A stretch of 64,000 nucleotides of DNA from the NCBI RefSeq assembly GCF_003473485.1, contig NC_053045.1:64295994-64359993 (forward strand), given 5' to 3'. Origin of the DNA: Medicago truncatula (lineage: Eukaryota > Streptophyta > Magnoliopsida > Fabales > Fabaceae). The notes under the pieces are model-generated. The model was not told the origin of the DNA, searched no databases, and saw nothing but the letters and a program-made list of their open reading frames with translations. Within the stretch, counting starts at the first letter, position 1; every line of letters starts with the position of its first letter. The position numbers were made by a program, and so were the translations under genes. This document shows, in pieces, positions 47,252-59,216 of this stretch.

Positions 47252-50200
47252 ATGAAGCTCGTGGTTCGTGTGATTGAAGCAAAAAACTTGGTAGGTTTGG
47301 ATTCCAATGGGTTAAGTGAATTGTATGTGCGATTAAAGTTGGGAAAACAGAAGTTCAGGACAAAGGTGATAAAGAAGAATATGAATCCAAATTGGGATGA
47401 ACAATTTTGCTTTTGGGTTGATGATCTTAAAGAATCACTTATTATTTCTGTCAAGGATGAAGATAAGTTTATTAATAATCATTTGGTTGGAAGACTTAAA
47501 CTTCCAATTTCACTTGTTTTTGAGGAAGACATTAAATCCCTTGGCAATGCTTGGTACATTTTGAAGCCAAAAAAGAAGAAGTCAAAGAATAAGGAATGTG
47601 GTATATTTTCTCATACCCTTATCCAACAATTATTTTATATGGCATGGCAAAAAACTTTGATAGACAAATGTTAAATTAGTAGTTATGTCTCTCAGCTTAC
47701 CAACCTAACTATCTGCTAGCTGCTTGAGTCTCTCTAGTTTTTTTTTTTATTGTATTATGTGAAATTTATGTTACTATATTGGTTTCTTGCTAATTTATAT
47801 GGTGTAGATTGCATTATGTCCGATTTCAGATTTTGGATTGTATATCTTAAATGACCAATTGTATTAAGGGGAAAACATGTTGTTACTATTTCCGAATGTA
47901 CTTGCCTATATAGATCATGTTATTGAACTTGAACTTAAATTATGATATCTAATTTCTTTTCTTGGACAGGTGAGATTCATTTGAGTATATTCCTTTCTCA
48001 AAATAATTCATCTTTGGATTTAAATGTTGCTAATGATCAGTCGTCACATCAAAGAAAATACAGTGATGCACTTACCTGTTCTCCTTCACAATCGTCCAAT
48101 GGTCGTTCAAACTCATCTTCTCCTGTAAGGGAAGAAACTATATACTCTAAGGATGAGAAAAATTATTCACAAAAATCATTTACTGGCCGACTTGCTCAAA
48201 TATTTAATAAAGGTTCTGATCCGTCTTCGATTTCACCCAGTATAAGCATGGAATTAGATACATCCGAAATGGATAAAACTGAAGTTGGTGAGGTCAAAGT
48301 TGAGGATCAGTCGTCAAATGAAACTTTTGAAGAAATTGTGAGAAAAATGCAGTCTGCAGATCAAGGAAGTGAAATTCCGAGCAATTTACCAGGAGGGGTT
48401 CTTATAGATCAGTTATATGTTATTGCAACCGAAGACTTGAATGCATTACTATTTTCACCCGATTCAAATTTTCCCAAGTCATTAGCAGACATACAAGGTA
48501 CTACAGAACTGCAAGTGAGTCCTTGGAAGTTAGAGAATGAGAATAAAAGCTTGAAACGTTCGCTTACATATATCAAGGCTGCCACTAAATTATTGAAGGC
48601 TATCAAAGGCTATGAGGAACAAACATATTTAAAAGCTGATGGGAAGAACTTTGCTGTTCTGGCTAGTGTTAGCACCCCAGATGTTATGTATGGAAGCACA
48701 TTCAAGGTGGAATTACTTTATCTGATCACACCTGGACCGGAGTTGTCATCAGAAGAACAATGTTCACGTCTGGTGATATCATGGAGAATGAATTTCTTAC
48801 AAAGCACCATGATGAAAGGAATGATAGAAAATGGAGCTCGGCAAGGTATGAAGGAATCCTTCGATCAGTATGCCATTTTGTTATCTCAGACTGCTAAGCC
48901 TGTTGACTCAAAGGATCTTGGTTCCACCAAGGAACAAGTTTTGGCGTCGTTAAAGGCAGAGCCCCAATCAGATTGGAAGCTGGCAATGCAGTATTTTGCT
49001 AATTTTACATTCATCTCAACTTTCTTAATGGGGTTGTATGTTCTTATCCACATGTGGCTAGCTGCTCCCATCATGATTCAAGGGCTTGAGTTTTTTGGAC
49101 TTGACTTGCCAGACTCAATTTGTGAATTTGTTGTCTGTGCTGTTTTGGTTCTTCAAGGTCAACGCATGTTGGGTTTGATATCGCGTTTCATACGAGCTAG
49201 AAGACGAAAAGGTAATGCTTTAATGATATTTTAATTTACGAATTCACATGAATTTAAACTCTCATTATAGGAAAAATATCAAGGAAAATGAAAATAATTT
49301 TTTCTTCTTATGTTAGGTAGTGATCATGGAATTAAAGCACAGGGAGATGGATGGCTACTAACTGTGGCTTTAATTGAAGGAAGCAATATAGCGGCTGTTG
49401 ATTCTGGCGGACTCTGTAATCCATATGTTGTTTTTACTTGCAATGGGAAAACAAGATCTAGCTCAATCAAGTTCCAAAAATCTAATCCTTCATGGAATGG
49501 TGAGTATCATATTTTTTTTATCATTTAATTGCGCCATATTCCAAATATGAACCTCTTACTATCTAACGCATGAGTATGGTTTTTCCCTGTATCTCATATG
49601 GATCATTTAATGATAAATACTTATTTCTTAAAAACATTGTCAATCTTCGCAGAAATATTTGAATTTGATGCAATGGATGACCCTCCTTCTGTGTTGGAAG
49701 TAGAAGTTTATGATTTCGATGGACCTTTTGATGAAGATGCATCTGTAGGACACATCGAAATCAATTTCCTTAAAACAAACATATCGGATCTTGCTGAATT
49801 ATGGGTTTCTCTTGAAGGAAAGTTAGCTCTGACATGCCAATCTAAGTTGCACTTGAAAGTTTTCTTGGACAACACTAGAGGTGGGAATGTTGTAAAACAC
49901 TACATAAGTAAAATGGAGAAAGAAGTGGGGAAGAAGGTACGGATCCATCTATGTTACCGAACCGTTTGGTAGTTTTTATTTGCAGCGTTGCACTTAAGTA
50001 TTATTGAGTTATGACCTTATTTGGATTTTTTTTATCCATGTACAAAATTGTAGATTAATTTGCGATCTCCTCAAACAAATTCAGCTTTTCAAAAACTCTT
50101 TGGACTTCCGCCTGAAGAGTTTCTCATCAACGATTTCACCTGTCATTTGAAAAGAAAAATGCCCCTACAGGTCCAGTTATTAAGTTATGTGATTTTGAAA

Positions 50201-51933
50201 GCGGTCAATTACTATATTTGTTTTAAATGGCACATGTTTCTTAAGTATTATCTCATCGAGTTGCCAATGGGTCTCTGCAGGGTCGTCTATTTGTTTCAGC
50301 AAGAATACTTGGATTTCATGCAAATTTGTTTGGACACAAGACAAAATTCTTTTTGCTTTGGGAGGACATTGAAGACATCCAGGTCATTCCTCCTACATTT
50401 TCATCAATGGGTAGTCCAATAATTGTCATAACTCTTCGTCAAGGAAGAGGCGCGGATGCAAAGCATGGTGCAAAAAAGCAAGACGAACAGGGAAGACTCA
50501 AGTTCCATTTTCAGTCTTTTGTGTCTTACAATGTTGCAAACAGGTAGGCTCAGTTTTTATGATTCTGTATCCGCTCTTTCTTCTATACATTTTTCTTCAA
50601 CACTGCAACTTGTATAAAAACATACTCTGTTCACTATTTCTCTTTACCGTTGTATTTCATAATACTTGTGTGTTCGTTTTGGTTGATCCATTGATTTTAT
50701 GTTATAAGAACCGTATTGTCAATTCACAATTGCATTGCTTTTAGTAGATTTATATCTTGAATACTTTGTTACAAGAAATATCAGACACGCAAGCCCATCT
50801 CATATTTTCTTCCAATTATATTTGATTATTGACACAATATAGTTGTTTCTCGAGTGCCACCACTCCCTAACTAGATTTTTTTTTGTGAAATGTTCTAACC
50901 ACCTTATTTTAAAGGTATACTTTTGTCATCTACTTTTCCTAAGATACCTTTAAGAAATTATCTCAATAGTTAATAGTTTTAAGGATATTATTATATTCGT
51001 TGAATCTGAAAGTGTTAATATGTTAATATAGGACCATCATGGCTCTTTGGAAGGCCAGATCTCTGAGTATTGAACAGAAGGTCCGATTAGTTGAAGACGA
51101 TCCTGAAACCAGAAGTGTTGCCAGTGAAGAGAGTGGATCATTCCTTGGCGGTGACGATGTTAGCATGTCTGAGGTTCATTCTTGTGCTCTTCCAGTTCCT
51201 GTAATTTCCTTCTCTGTAAATTATTGGTTCCATTTTCTATTTTTTTCGGGTACAATTTCACCAATATCTGTGTTTGGTTATTATATTATAATTTTTTTTA
51301 ACTGAAATAGGTCAGCTTCTTTATGGATCTATTCAGTGGAGGTGAGTTGGACTGTAGGGTCATGGAAAAATCTGGCTGTGTTAGTTATTCTTATACCCCT
51401 TGGGTATCTGAGAAGAAGGGTGTCTATGAAAGGGCTATATATTACAAATCTGAGAAGCGTATTTCACGTTATAAAGTTGAAGTAACAAGTACTCAACAAA
51501 AAACTATTTTGGATGGAAATGGTTGGCTTGTAGAAGAGGTTATGAACTTCCATGGAGTTCCTCTTGGTGATTATTTTAATGTGAGTAAGTCAATTTATCA
51601 AGTTCCTTGTCTTTCTCTTTTCCTTTTTAACAAATCTAACTTATTTTTATATATCTTTGTTTCTAGAACTTACTTGTTATTGCCACCTTGTTCTTTGATT
51701 TCGCCTAACGTATTATTGACTAGTATTTTTGAATTCCACAGTTGCACCTTCGCTATCAAATTGATGATTTACCCCCAAAAGCAAAGGGATGCAAAGTTCA
51801 AGTATTATTTGGAATTGAATGGTTGAAAAATACAAAACATCAGAAAAGGATTACAAAGAACATTTTAAAAAATCTACAAGAACGAATAAAGTTGATCGTG
51901 AGTTTAGTTGAGAAGGAGTTTTTGGAAAAATAA
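47252..51933 (+). CDS. C2 and GRAM/VASt domain-containing protein
   Basis: Nine exons: 47252-47600, 47970-49211, 49317-49499, 49653-49936, 50054-50170, 50281-50543, 51032-51200, 51311-51580, 51742-51933; 1,022 residues, matching the ~1,020 of Arabidopsis At1g03370-type proteins. Order: C2 (1-100; MKLVVRVIEAKNLVGLDSNG), linker, VASt (about 257-420), hydrophobic segment (about 458-480; FISTFLMGLYVLIHMWLA), second C2 (about 540-640; VALIEGSNIAAVDSGGLCNP), GRAM (about 695-780; FQKLFGLPPEEFLINDFTCH, then SARILGFHANLFG), second VASt (about 850-1015). C2 domains bind membranes, often with Ca2+; GRAM and VASt suggest lipid/sterol sensing or transfer at contact sites, by family analogy. Junction phases all agree. 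No disruption seen. Confidence 0.95.
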
Positions 51934-52554
51934 GGAACGAATCATACTGAATTTGGCCTTTCTACAATAGGAAATGTAGCTAATATTCTAACAGCATCAC
52001 AATCACTTCACTAAATATCGATGTATCAAACTTGCTAGCGCTTTTACCTGCTGGTGATCTCATGATCTGTTTGTCATCTATGTCACTTCATCTCTTTCAA
52101 TGATGATAAAATCACAACTATAATGATGCTGAAAATCATTCAGCTAAAAGATGTTGATTTGCTTCCAAAACTTGTTCATCAAGCTAGGTTAATGATTGAA
52201 GATATTACTAACTGTTATGTTGTAAATGGCAAGTTAGAGTCTAGCATTGTTAAAAATCAAAATTTGTGTATTGCCACAGTTTAGATGATAAAGTTGGCAT
52301 CTTGTTAACGAGAGTCATGTATGTTGTATCATAGGTACTGATTTCTTTTCCTCCAAAGAATAGGTAATTGTGTAAAAGAAGTTTTCATAGGAATGACTTG
52401 TAAATGATTGTTTGGTTCTGGTTACTCCATCATCATGTATATCCCAATTTCCTAGTATTTTTTTTAAGACAATCAGATTTATATGTATATGTAGGTCTAC
52501 CACATATAAGATGATTTTGTTGTTATTTTTTTGTTATATATTTAGATATAATAG
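51934..52554. other. C2-GRAM 3' UTR and spacer
   Basis: 3' UTR and intergenic DNA; no gene recognised. Confidence 0.4.
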
Positions 52555-52562
52555 TAGTAGTA

Positions 52563-52595
<33 letters not shown>

Positions 52596-52620
52596 GTAAT
52601 AATAATAATAACAACAACAA
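52553..52620. repeat. (TAG/TAA)n trinucleotide microsatellite
   Basis: TAG repeats passing into (AAT)n with one TAG interruption and ending in (CAA)n. The poly-Asn and poly-Leu frames over it are not genes. Confidence 0.93.
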
Positions 52621-52708
52621 AAATTTAGAATATAGAATATAATTTTTGTGAGAGGATGTATAATATAATTTAATACATAGTATTTTATGAATAATATAAC
52701 TTTTAATT

Positions 52709-53483
52709 TGTCTTGTGAATTCGGACTCAAAATCACACCAATACAAACTATGATGTGTGGAGCAAAGGAAAGTAGTAACCAATATCAAAGTGAACACAAG
52801 CAATAATAAACAATAACAACACCTAGATCTAATCTAGGAATGAAAGTGAAAAGCACAAAACCACAAGCAAAAGATAAAAGGAGAGAAGAGAGAAACAAAC
52901 ACACCAAAGATTGTTCACCCAGTTCGGTCCAAACTTGACCTACTCTGGAGGAGAGATTGATCTCTCCAATCCACTATCAATGAGTTCTTACAAAGAGATA
53001 CAAAAGGGTTACAAGAAATTAGCTTCAACAAGTTCACAAAGAACAACCCTAATTTCTACCCTTTTTCCCAATCTCACCAATGAACAAGACACTCAATGAT
53101 TTTCACTCACCAAGGTGTTTACAATGTTTCCCAACCCAAGAGAACTCTAATCAAAGACCTTCAACCCTAAAGTTACCTCCTTTGATTTCCCAAGTTTCTC
53201 TCTCTTCAAGCTCTCTTTCAAAATCTGCAAAGAACACTTATATAACAGTCTTCAGCGTCGAAATCGTGTCACATTTTTCCCAGATCGTGTCACGATTGAT
53301 GCGTACGACCAACCTTATCCTGAAAATCTTGCCCAGCAAGCCAAAAATCATGTCACGTTTTCCCAAAATCGTGTCACGATTGGACGCCCTGAAAACAGCT
53401 TTCGACATTACCAAAATCGTGTCACGATTTCTCTGCTTTCCAACTTTGCAATTTGAAGACATACACATCATCTTACTATCACA
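52709..53483 (-). mobile_element. solo LTR of a Copia-related element
   Basis: 775 bp with TG...CA ends. Read on the bottom strand it follows the layout of the LTR at 15510-16302: start, then five palindromes of the ATCGTGACACGAT kind (some imperfect), then matching stretches such as TTCTTGTAACCCTTTTGTA against TTCTTGTAACCTTTTGTAAC, ATTGGAGAG, GAACTGGGT(G/C)AACAATCTT and GCTCCACACATCAT, and an end in GAATTCACAAGACA. No internal region and no second LTR are nearby, so it is a solo LTR, clearly older than or of a different subfamily from the full element. A clean 5-bp target duplication was not found. Confidence 0.88.
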
Positions 53484-55777
53484 TATTTAATCCATATAGT
53501 ATTTTCATATTGGCAATATAATTTTTCTGAGAGGATGTATAATATAAAAGAAGATAGAAAAGATGAGTGATGGAATAAGTATTAGTTTTGTCCATAAAAT
53601 GATAAACAATATCTGACAAAATTGTAAACGCAGGATTTGCAATAAGATTCTTAGACAAAGGAACCAAATAGGACCATTACATTCAATGAAGCACATTAGA
53701 GTCAAACAAATAGAACCAAAAACCAAAATGTGGAGAACATTTAGGGACACTCAACTCAACTTGACTGCTCAAATATGGAATGGGATGACCCTTTGTTCTC
53801 TAATTGTATTTGTAGGTCCATAATGATGAAGTGTGAACTGACTATGGCCATTTTGAAGAAAGCCTTTCCAAGCCATACTTATTACCAAGTACATATATAT
53901 ACTCGCATGTCTTTGGCATTATTCATTATGTCTACACCAATTTATGTTTCATGCTTTATTATTATAATTTCACCAAAAATTTCCCAAAAGCGACACGTGA
54001 GCATGATTCATATATACCTGCTGCTTTCTTAGATGTCAAGTTTTCAACTCCCACTTCACTAAGCCAGACATAATCATAACTAATTAACCACTTTTATAAG
54101 AAATTTTCCCCGTCTACGATTAAACACATCAATATTTGCATCTTAATCAAAACCAATAATTGCAGTCAAAAAAATTAAAGCTACTAGCAGCAATTTACGT
54201 GTAAAAAACAACCTCTTTTTTATTGATTTTTACCCACTACTGTATATAGATATTCATAGTATGCTGTGGTTGAAAATTTACAGCATGTGTAACAACAAAA
54301 AGTGTATGGGTAGGTAAGAGGGCGTTTATTAGCATGAAAAAGTAGATAAGATGTAATGACTCGTTACCTTTTAAATTAGCTGGAGAAAATGGTAGCGAGT
54401 CATTTCATTTGCCCTACTTACATAATAGTACCTTCTTTACATGAGTCACTAAGCAACCTTGAATTTAAGTTTTGTTTCTTCATTGAAATTCCTCGTACCA
54501 GGAAACTCAAATATTGGGTAATTCTATTTGAGGCATCACCGAACACTGTCTTCACATCACATCTTATATTCGAGTTTTAAATTTGTTTACAATGTTTGAG
54601 AGTTTAACCATTTTCGCTATAAACTCAATCTTGTCGGTAATCTAAAATTAATATTCTAGAACGATAATTATTAATTTGAAATTAAAATAAAATAAAAGTG
54701 AAAACTTATAATCTAAAGGAGGGGGGAAGTATGGAATGAAACATACTCTAAACCACTAGATTCGTTCCCGATTTTGTAGAGCTCTAAGATTATCAATATT
54801 TTAAAAATAACTTTAACTCTGTCAAATTTTACTCATACCAGTTTTTCTAAAAGTACATTTAAATTTAATTGAGTGATTAAATATAGAGACCAAATCGACA
54901 ATAAGTTATTATTTATTTTTCTAAGGAAAATCGACATTAAGTTATTAAAATACAAAAATCTAGTTGATATTAAATGCAGGTTTCTTTAAAAAAAAAAAGA
55001 CAGAGAGCAATTTGACTGTTAATAGAGTTAATGACCTTTCAAAAATATTCATATTTTCAATGACTTATTTGAGAGTTTCCTGCAAAATCATAAATTAATT
55101 TAATGGTTTACTCAATGAAAAATCTTAACTACCGCATCACTTGTCGTCATAAAAAGTTCAAAGTTTCTCATTCTCAAGTCATCAACAAACTCAAAACCTG
55201 CGGGAAGGAAGATCTTCTTAGGCACAAATTAAGATATCTATCTAACTATGAATAATAAAGTGGGGGAATTATGGCATCTATTCGATTGAGTATTATATCA
55301 AAAGTTGGACAGTTTCTTTCAACTCTCCCTAAAAGTAGGTCATTATTGAACTGAACTAAATAAATAATACAGTGTGTTTTTCTTCTACTTATTTCTCCTT
55401 GATATGCTCTTTATCTTGTTCGTCATTATTAGTATTACATTCTATTTAGTTTTTGGTCGCCATCGATTTGCTCCACATATCAAATATTGACGTGACTTTG
55501 TTCGAATTCACAACAATGCTCTTTGTATTGTAGGTGCTTACTCTATAATAGAAATAGAAACCTATTAATTGATGGAGTAGTTAGGACATCTTGTTTTAGG
55601 CAAATTAAGGGATTGGTGGTGGGGTTGTTTGTCCATGACACAGAATATCATGGGTCCCAATTAAGAAAAAACAAGGTGAGCTAAACGATTGACGCACGAG
55701 TGTATGAGCGAACAGGAACACACAGAAGAGAATAGAAGAGAACAAACAAACCCACACGCATGAATGAATTTAGAGTG
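53484..55777. other. intergenic, mostly unassigned
   Basis: 53485-53550 repeats sequence also found left of the solo LTR (see findings). The rest is AT-rich without ORFs I can support. Confidence 0.4.
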
Positions 55778-55786
55778 TGATCTCCT

Positions 55787-55884
55787 CAAGGTTCTAAATT
55801 GTATTTTACAATCGCAATTGCGGTAACAATATAAAAAATTTAATATCTCTGCTATTTACAACCGCAACTACAATTTAAAACCAT
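55787..55884. mobile_element. 98-bp MITE
   Basis: Inverted ends: AAGGTTCTAAATTGTA at left, TGGTTTTAAATTGTAGTTGC (bottom strand) at right. Flanked by TGATCTCCT (55778-55786) and TGATCTCAT (55885-55893), an 8- to 9-bp target duplication with one change. The TTTTAAATTGYRGTTGCGG sequence is a frequent legume MITE theme; a fragment occurs near 62255-62285. Confidence 0.6.
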
Positions 55885-55893
55885 GATCTCATC

Positions 55894-58800
55894 CGTTAAA
55901 GTGATATAATCAACGGCACAGAGAAAGACACGTGGCCGACATGCACATAAGGAAGTCCAAAACATGACTATAGTGGGGGGTAGCATGATGAGGGGTGCAC
56001 ACAGGATCTTTTATCTATGAATAGACTTGGTCCCATGCAACCTTCTTTCACTCCATGCTTTTTCATATTCAATCATACACCACCAATTTTCAACCATTTT
56101 TTCCATTCTAATATATCTACAACTATTGATCAATGAGTTTAATAATTATGATGGCATGCTTTTGATACATTACTATGTTGACTAATCCAAACGTACCACT
56201 CATTCTCTCTCTTCTCCCTAACACTTTGATTAATTTACCAAACATTGTGATTCATATACTCACTTCTCTTTAATTAGTTTCTCTTTCTCTCTTTCTCTCT
56301 CTCTCTGTGTTTCTAACACAAGTTACAGATACAGCCTATTCTCCTCTCTTTTTCTCAGTCTGTGAGGATTACTTGCATAAAACTACAAAACCACTCATAT
56401 GATATATATCTATCACCTTCACATGTTCGTGTATGTTGCTACTATTAGCAACTAATTACTATATATGTCTCCAGCTTCAATTCATATACTGATGCTACCT
56501 GTTTTATCTAATTTCTTCAATTTGTTGTACAGATACTTTTTAAAAACTATGCACCTTTTTCAATTCTAAAGATACTTCAATGAGTAGCATCAATATTATA
56601 TAGTTTTACAGGTATGTTGTTCTCTTCTCTTGTCTTCTTGTTGAACTCTCTAAAATTCTTGAGACATTTCCATTTTGTTACTTTAGTACTGTTTAATGAA
56701 GTGCTTTATTTTGTTAATAGTATATTATAGAGAGATAAACATGGGGTGGTAAGTTAATTATAGCCTTCCTTTTTTGACTTCCCACTCCTCAACCCTATTA
56801 ATTAATAAATAAATTAAAAGCTTAAAGCTTATTTTTCTTTTTCTATAAAGATGAATATCACTTTTGGCAGTGGATATGGAAAATTGAAGAAAAAGGTTGG
56901 TTCTGCTTAAAAAATTCCAAAAATAAAATGAAGAAAAAAAAACCTTTTTGTAGGAGGGTAAAAGGAAGAGTACTTGAAAATTCCAGAAGCAAATGTCCAC
57001 ATAATAGGCTAAAATGAATATCTTGCAGAATGTCACTGATTCAGTAGAGAGAAAGCTAGCTCATGAATATTAAGGGAAGATGTAACTCCGGTTGCATTTT
57101 CATGTATTTTTCCGCAATATAAAAGTTTGCAGCGTAACGTAATCGTGGCTGACTTATTAATTACCTTACACTTTTTATGAATTTTCATGTGAGAGTTGCA
57201 TCTTGGATCTAAGAAAAAGGTGACTCAGATGCATTCTATTTGGTAGAGAAACATGAAATTGATGAGTGTCTTGCCACAAACACTGGTTTTTGCTTTACTA
57301 ATATCTGTCTGTGAAAGGACAGACAATACTCCATGTCAGCCTTCAACAACAGCAAATGAATGAACAGTGAGCATGGCCTAGCACTAACATCATTTCCTCA
57401 ATAAATTAAAATAACCATTTAGTGCATTTTATTCTTCAGCTATTAATTTGTTTCTCTTATATTCATTATTATTTTTTATTTCTATAAGATTTGAAGCAAA
57501 CCTCAAACAAACCATGAAGATAGGATGGTTTTATCAAGTAATTAATGATGTAATGTTGCACTAATTCTTGATGAATAAAATTGAGAAGAAAAGAGAAACA
57601 AAGGTAAAAAGTTGGGTTCCAATTCTTGATTCCTATATACTTAATGGGGAAGAAGAGAAATAATTGAGAGGACCATCGCAGTGGACCACTCCAAGTTTCA
57701 ACTGAAAAAAAAAAAAAAAAAAAAGAAAGAAAGAAAAAGCATACACTAGTATATGTATCAAATTCTTTAGAGACACAACACACCACAATGAAAGTGACTT
57801 ATCAATAATATTTGCTTTCTGCACTACTAGTAGTTTTTTATTGCTTTCTCTCGGATCTTCAGAATCATTGTCTGAAACATACCAGTGTAGTGTATCCTCA
57901 TATCTATGGAAAAATTAAAGTGATTGCTGAGTGTATTAGTAGAGTACATTCTCGTTTTGGATGTACATATACAGTTATGTAGACTGTAAAAATTCTATAA
58001 TGATTGGCTTGCCTATTAGTTAATTCCAAACTCCCAACATGCTTATTCCTTTACCACCCATCAGTGAAAGTAATCATGTATGTTTATGCATGCACAATGC
58101 ATTTTCTGCTATGGTCCTGCTTCTTTCCTCATTTCTTATAGGATGAAACAAACATGTGTCCTTCTAATGAAAGCAATTATGTTTGAGGCGGTCAACAAAT
58201 TACGACCTATTTTTGAAAAACTAACATAAAAACTAATATGCTAGCATTTGTTTATACAAGAAAAAAAAATCAACTAGAAAAATTTACAGGCTAGAGATAA
58301 AGTTTCTGGAAGGATTTTATGACTAAGGTCAACATTTTAACTCAATTATTACCACTTTCCTGTTTTCCTCAGCTCCCTTTTTTCCATGTTTTTTCTTTTT
58401 TGAAAAAAAGGAGACACAACATTCAATATGTTTTATTAGTAACGTATGTTTGTCTCCCAACACTTATTTCAATTCACATTGTTGTTAGTTCAGTTTGTTG
58501 TTACATATTTCATCAGGAACAGACACATGAGGCAGAAAAAAAATTTGAAGCCTGATGTTACTCCCAAAGGTACTACTACTAGAGAGTAGAGACAAGTGTG
58601 CAGTGTGTGACATCTAGCAAAGTTCTCTAAGAAGTGCTGTCATCTGGGAATGATGGCATAAACTGGAATTTCTTGTTTTTTTCTTTGGTCCATTGATGAA
58701 GTGACGACATCATCTTCTATGAATTAAAGAGCTTTCATATTTATATACAAATCAATGAAGTTGACTATTGCAAAATAAACCCAACTTCAGGTGTGAAAGT

Positions 58801-59216
58801 CACTCTTCTTGCAGATTTCTTTTTTTCTTGTTTTGTTTTTTCAGTCCTAACCGACAGTCACGATGGCATGATATCATTCCTTGGACTTCTACTTCTACCT
58901 TCATCTTTTCTAGACTGATTTCTAATTTCCTTGTCCTCCATCCCTTTAATTTCTTGCAATGATGGAAAAAATATCTAATAAGTTTGTGTTGCCATGTTAT
59001 TGCGTTTCATGGTACATTATTCAGCCAATTCTAATTATGTTCATCAATCTCATGGCCTACTAGATAACCCTTTGGATTCATTTTTTCCATTAACCTTCAC
59101 TTTATGGAATCTGTGGTGGTTTAATCTAAGGAACAGCCTTCTGAATTTGCAGGCACTGAAGTCGAGTCGAGTTTTTTTTTTTTTTGTCCGTTTGGTATAA
59201 AAAACAACAAACAAAA
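55894..59216 (+). promoter_or_regulatory. long upstream region of NPH3-family gene
   Basis: 3.3 kb without a supportable gene. A pyrimidine tract (CTCTTTCTCTCTTTCTCTCT, about 56280-56307) resembles a plant core promoter/5' UTR, so an upstream leader exon of the NPH3 gene or an unidentified non-coding transcript may start near 56.3 kb (inference). Also an A17 run at 57703-57723 and a T run at 59172-59184 just before the ATG. Confidence 0.35.

Noticed and set aside
52534-52803. Poly-Leu/poly-Tyr/poly-Asn frames
   Set aside because: Again a trinucleotide repeat (AAT)n, partly overlapping the solo LTR; no protein.
53080-53490. 136-codon plus-strand ORF
   Set aside because: Lies within the solo LTR read in antisense.
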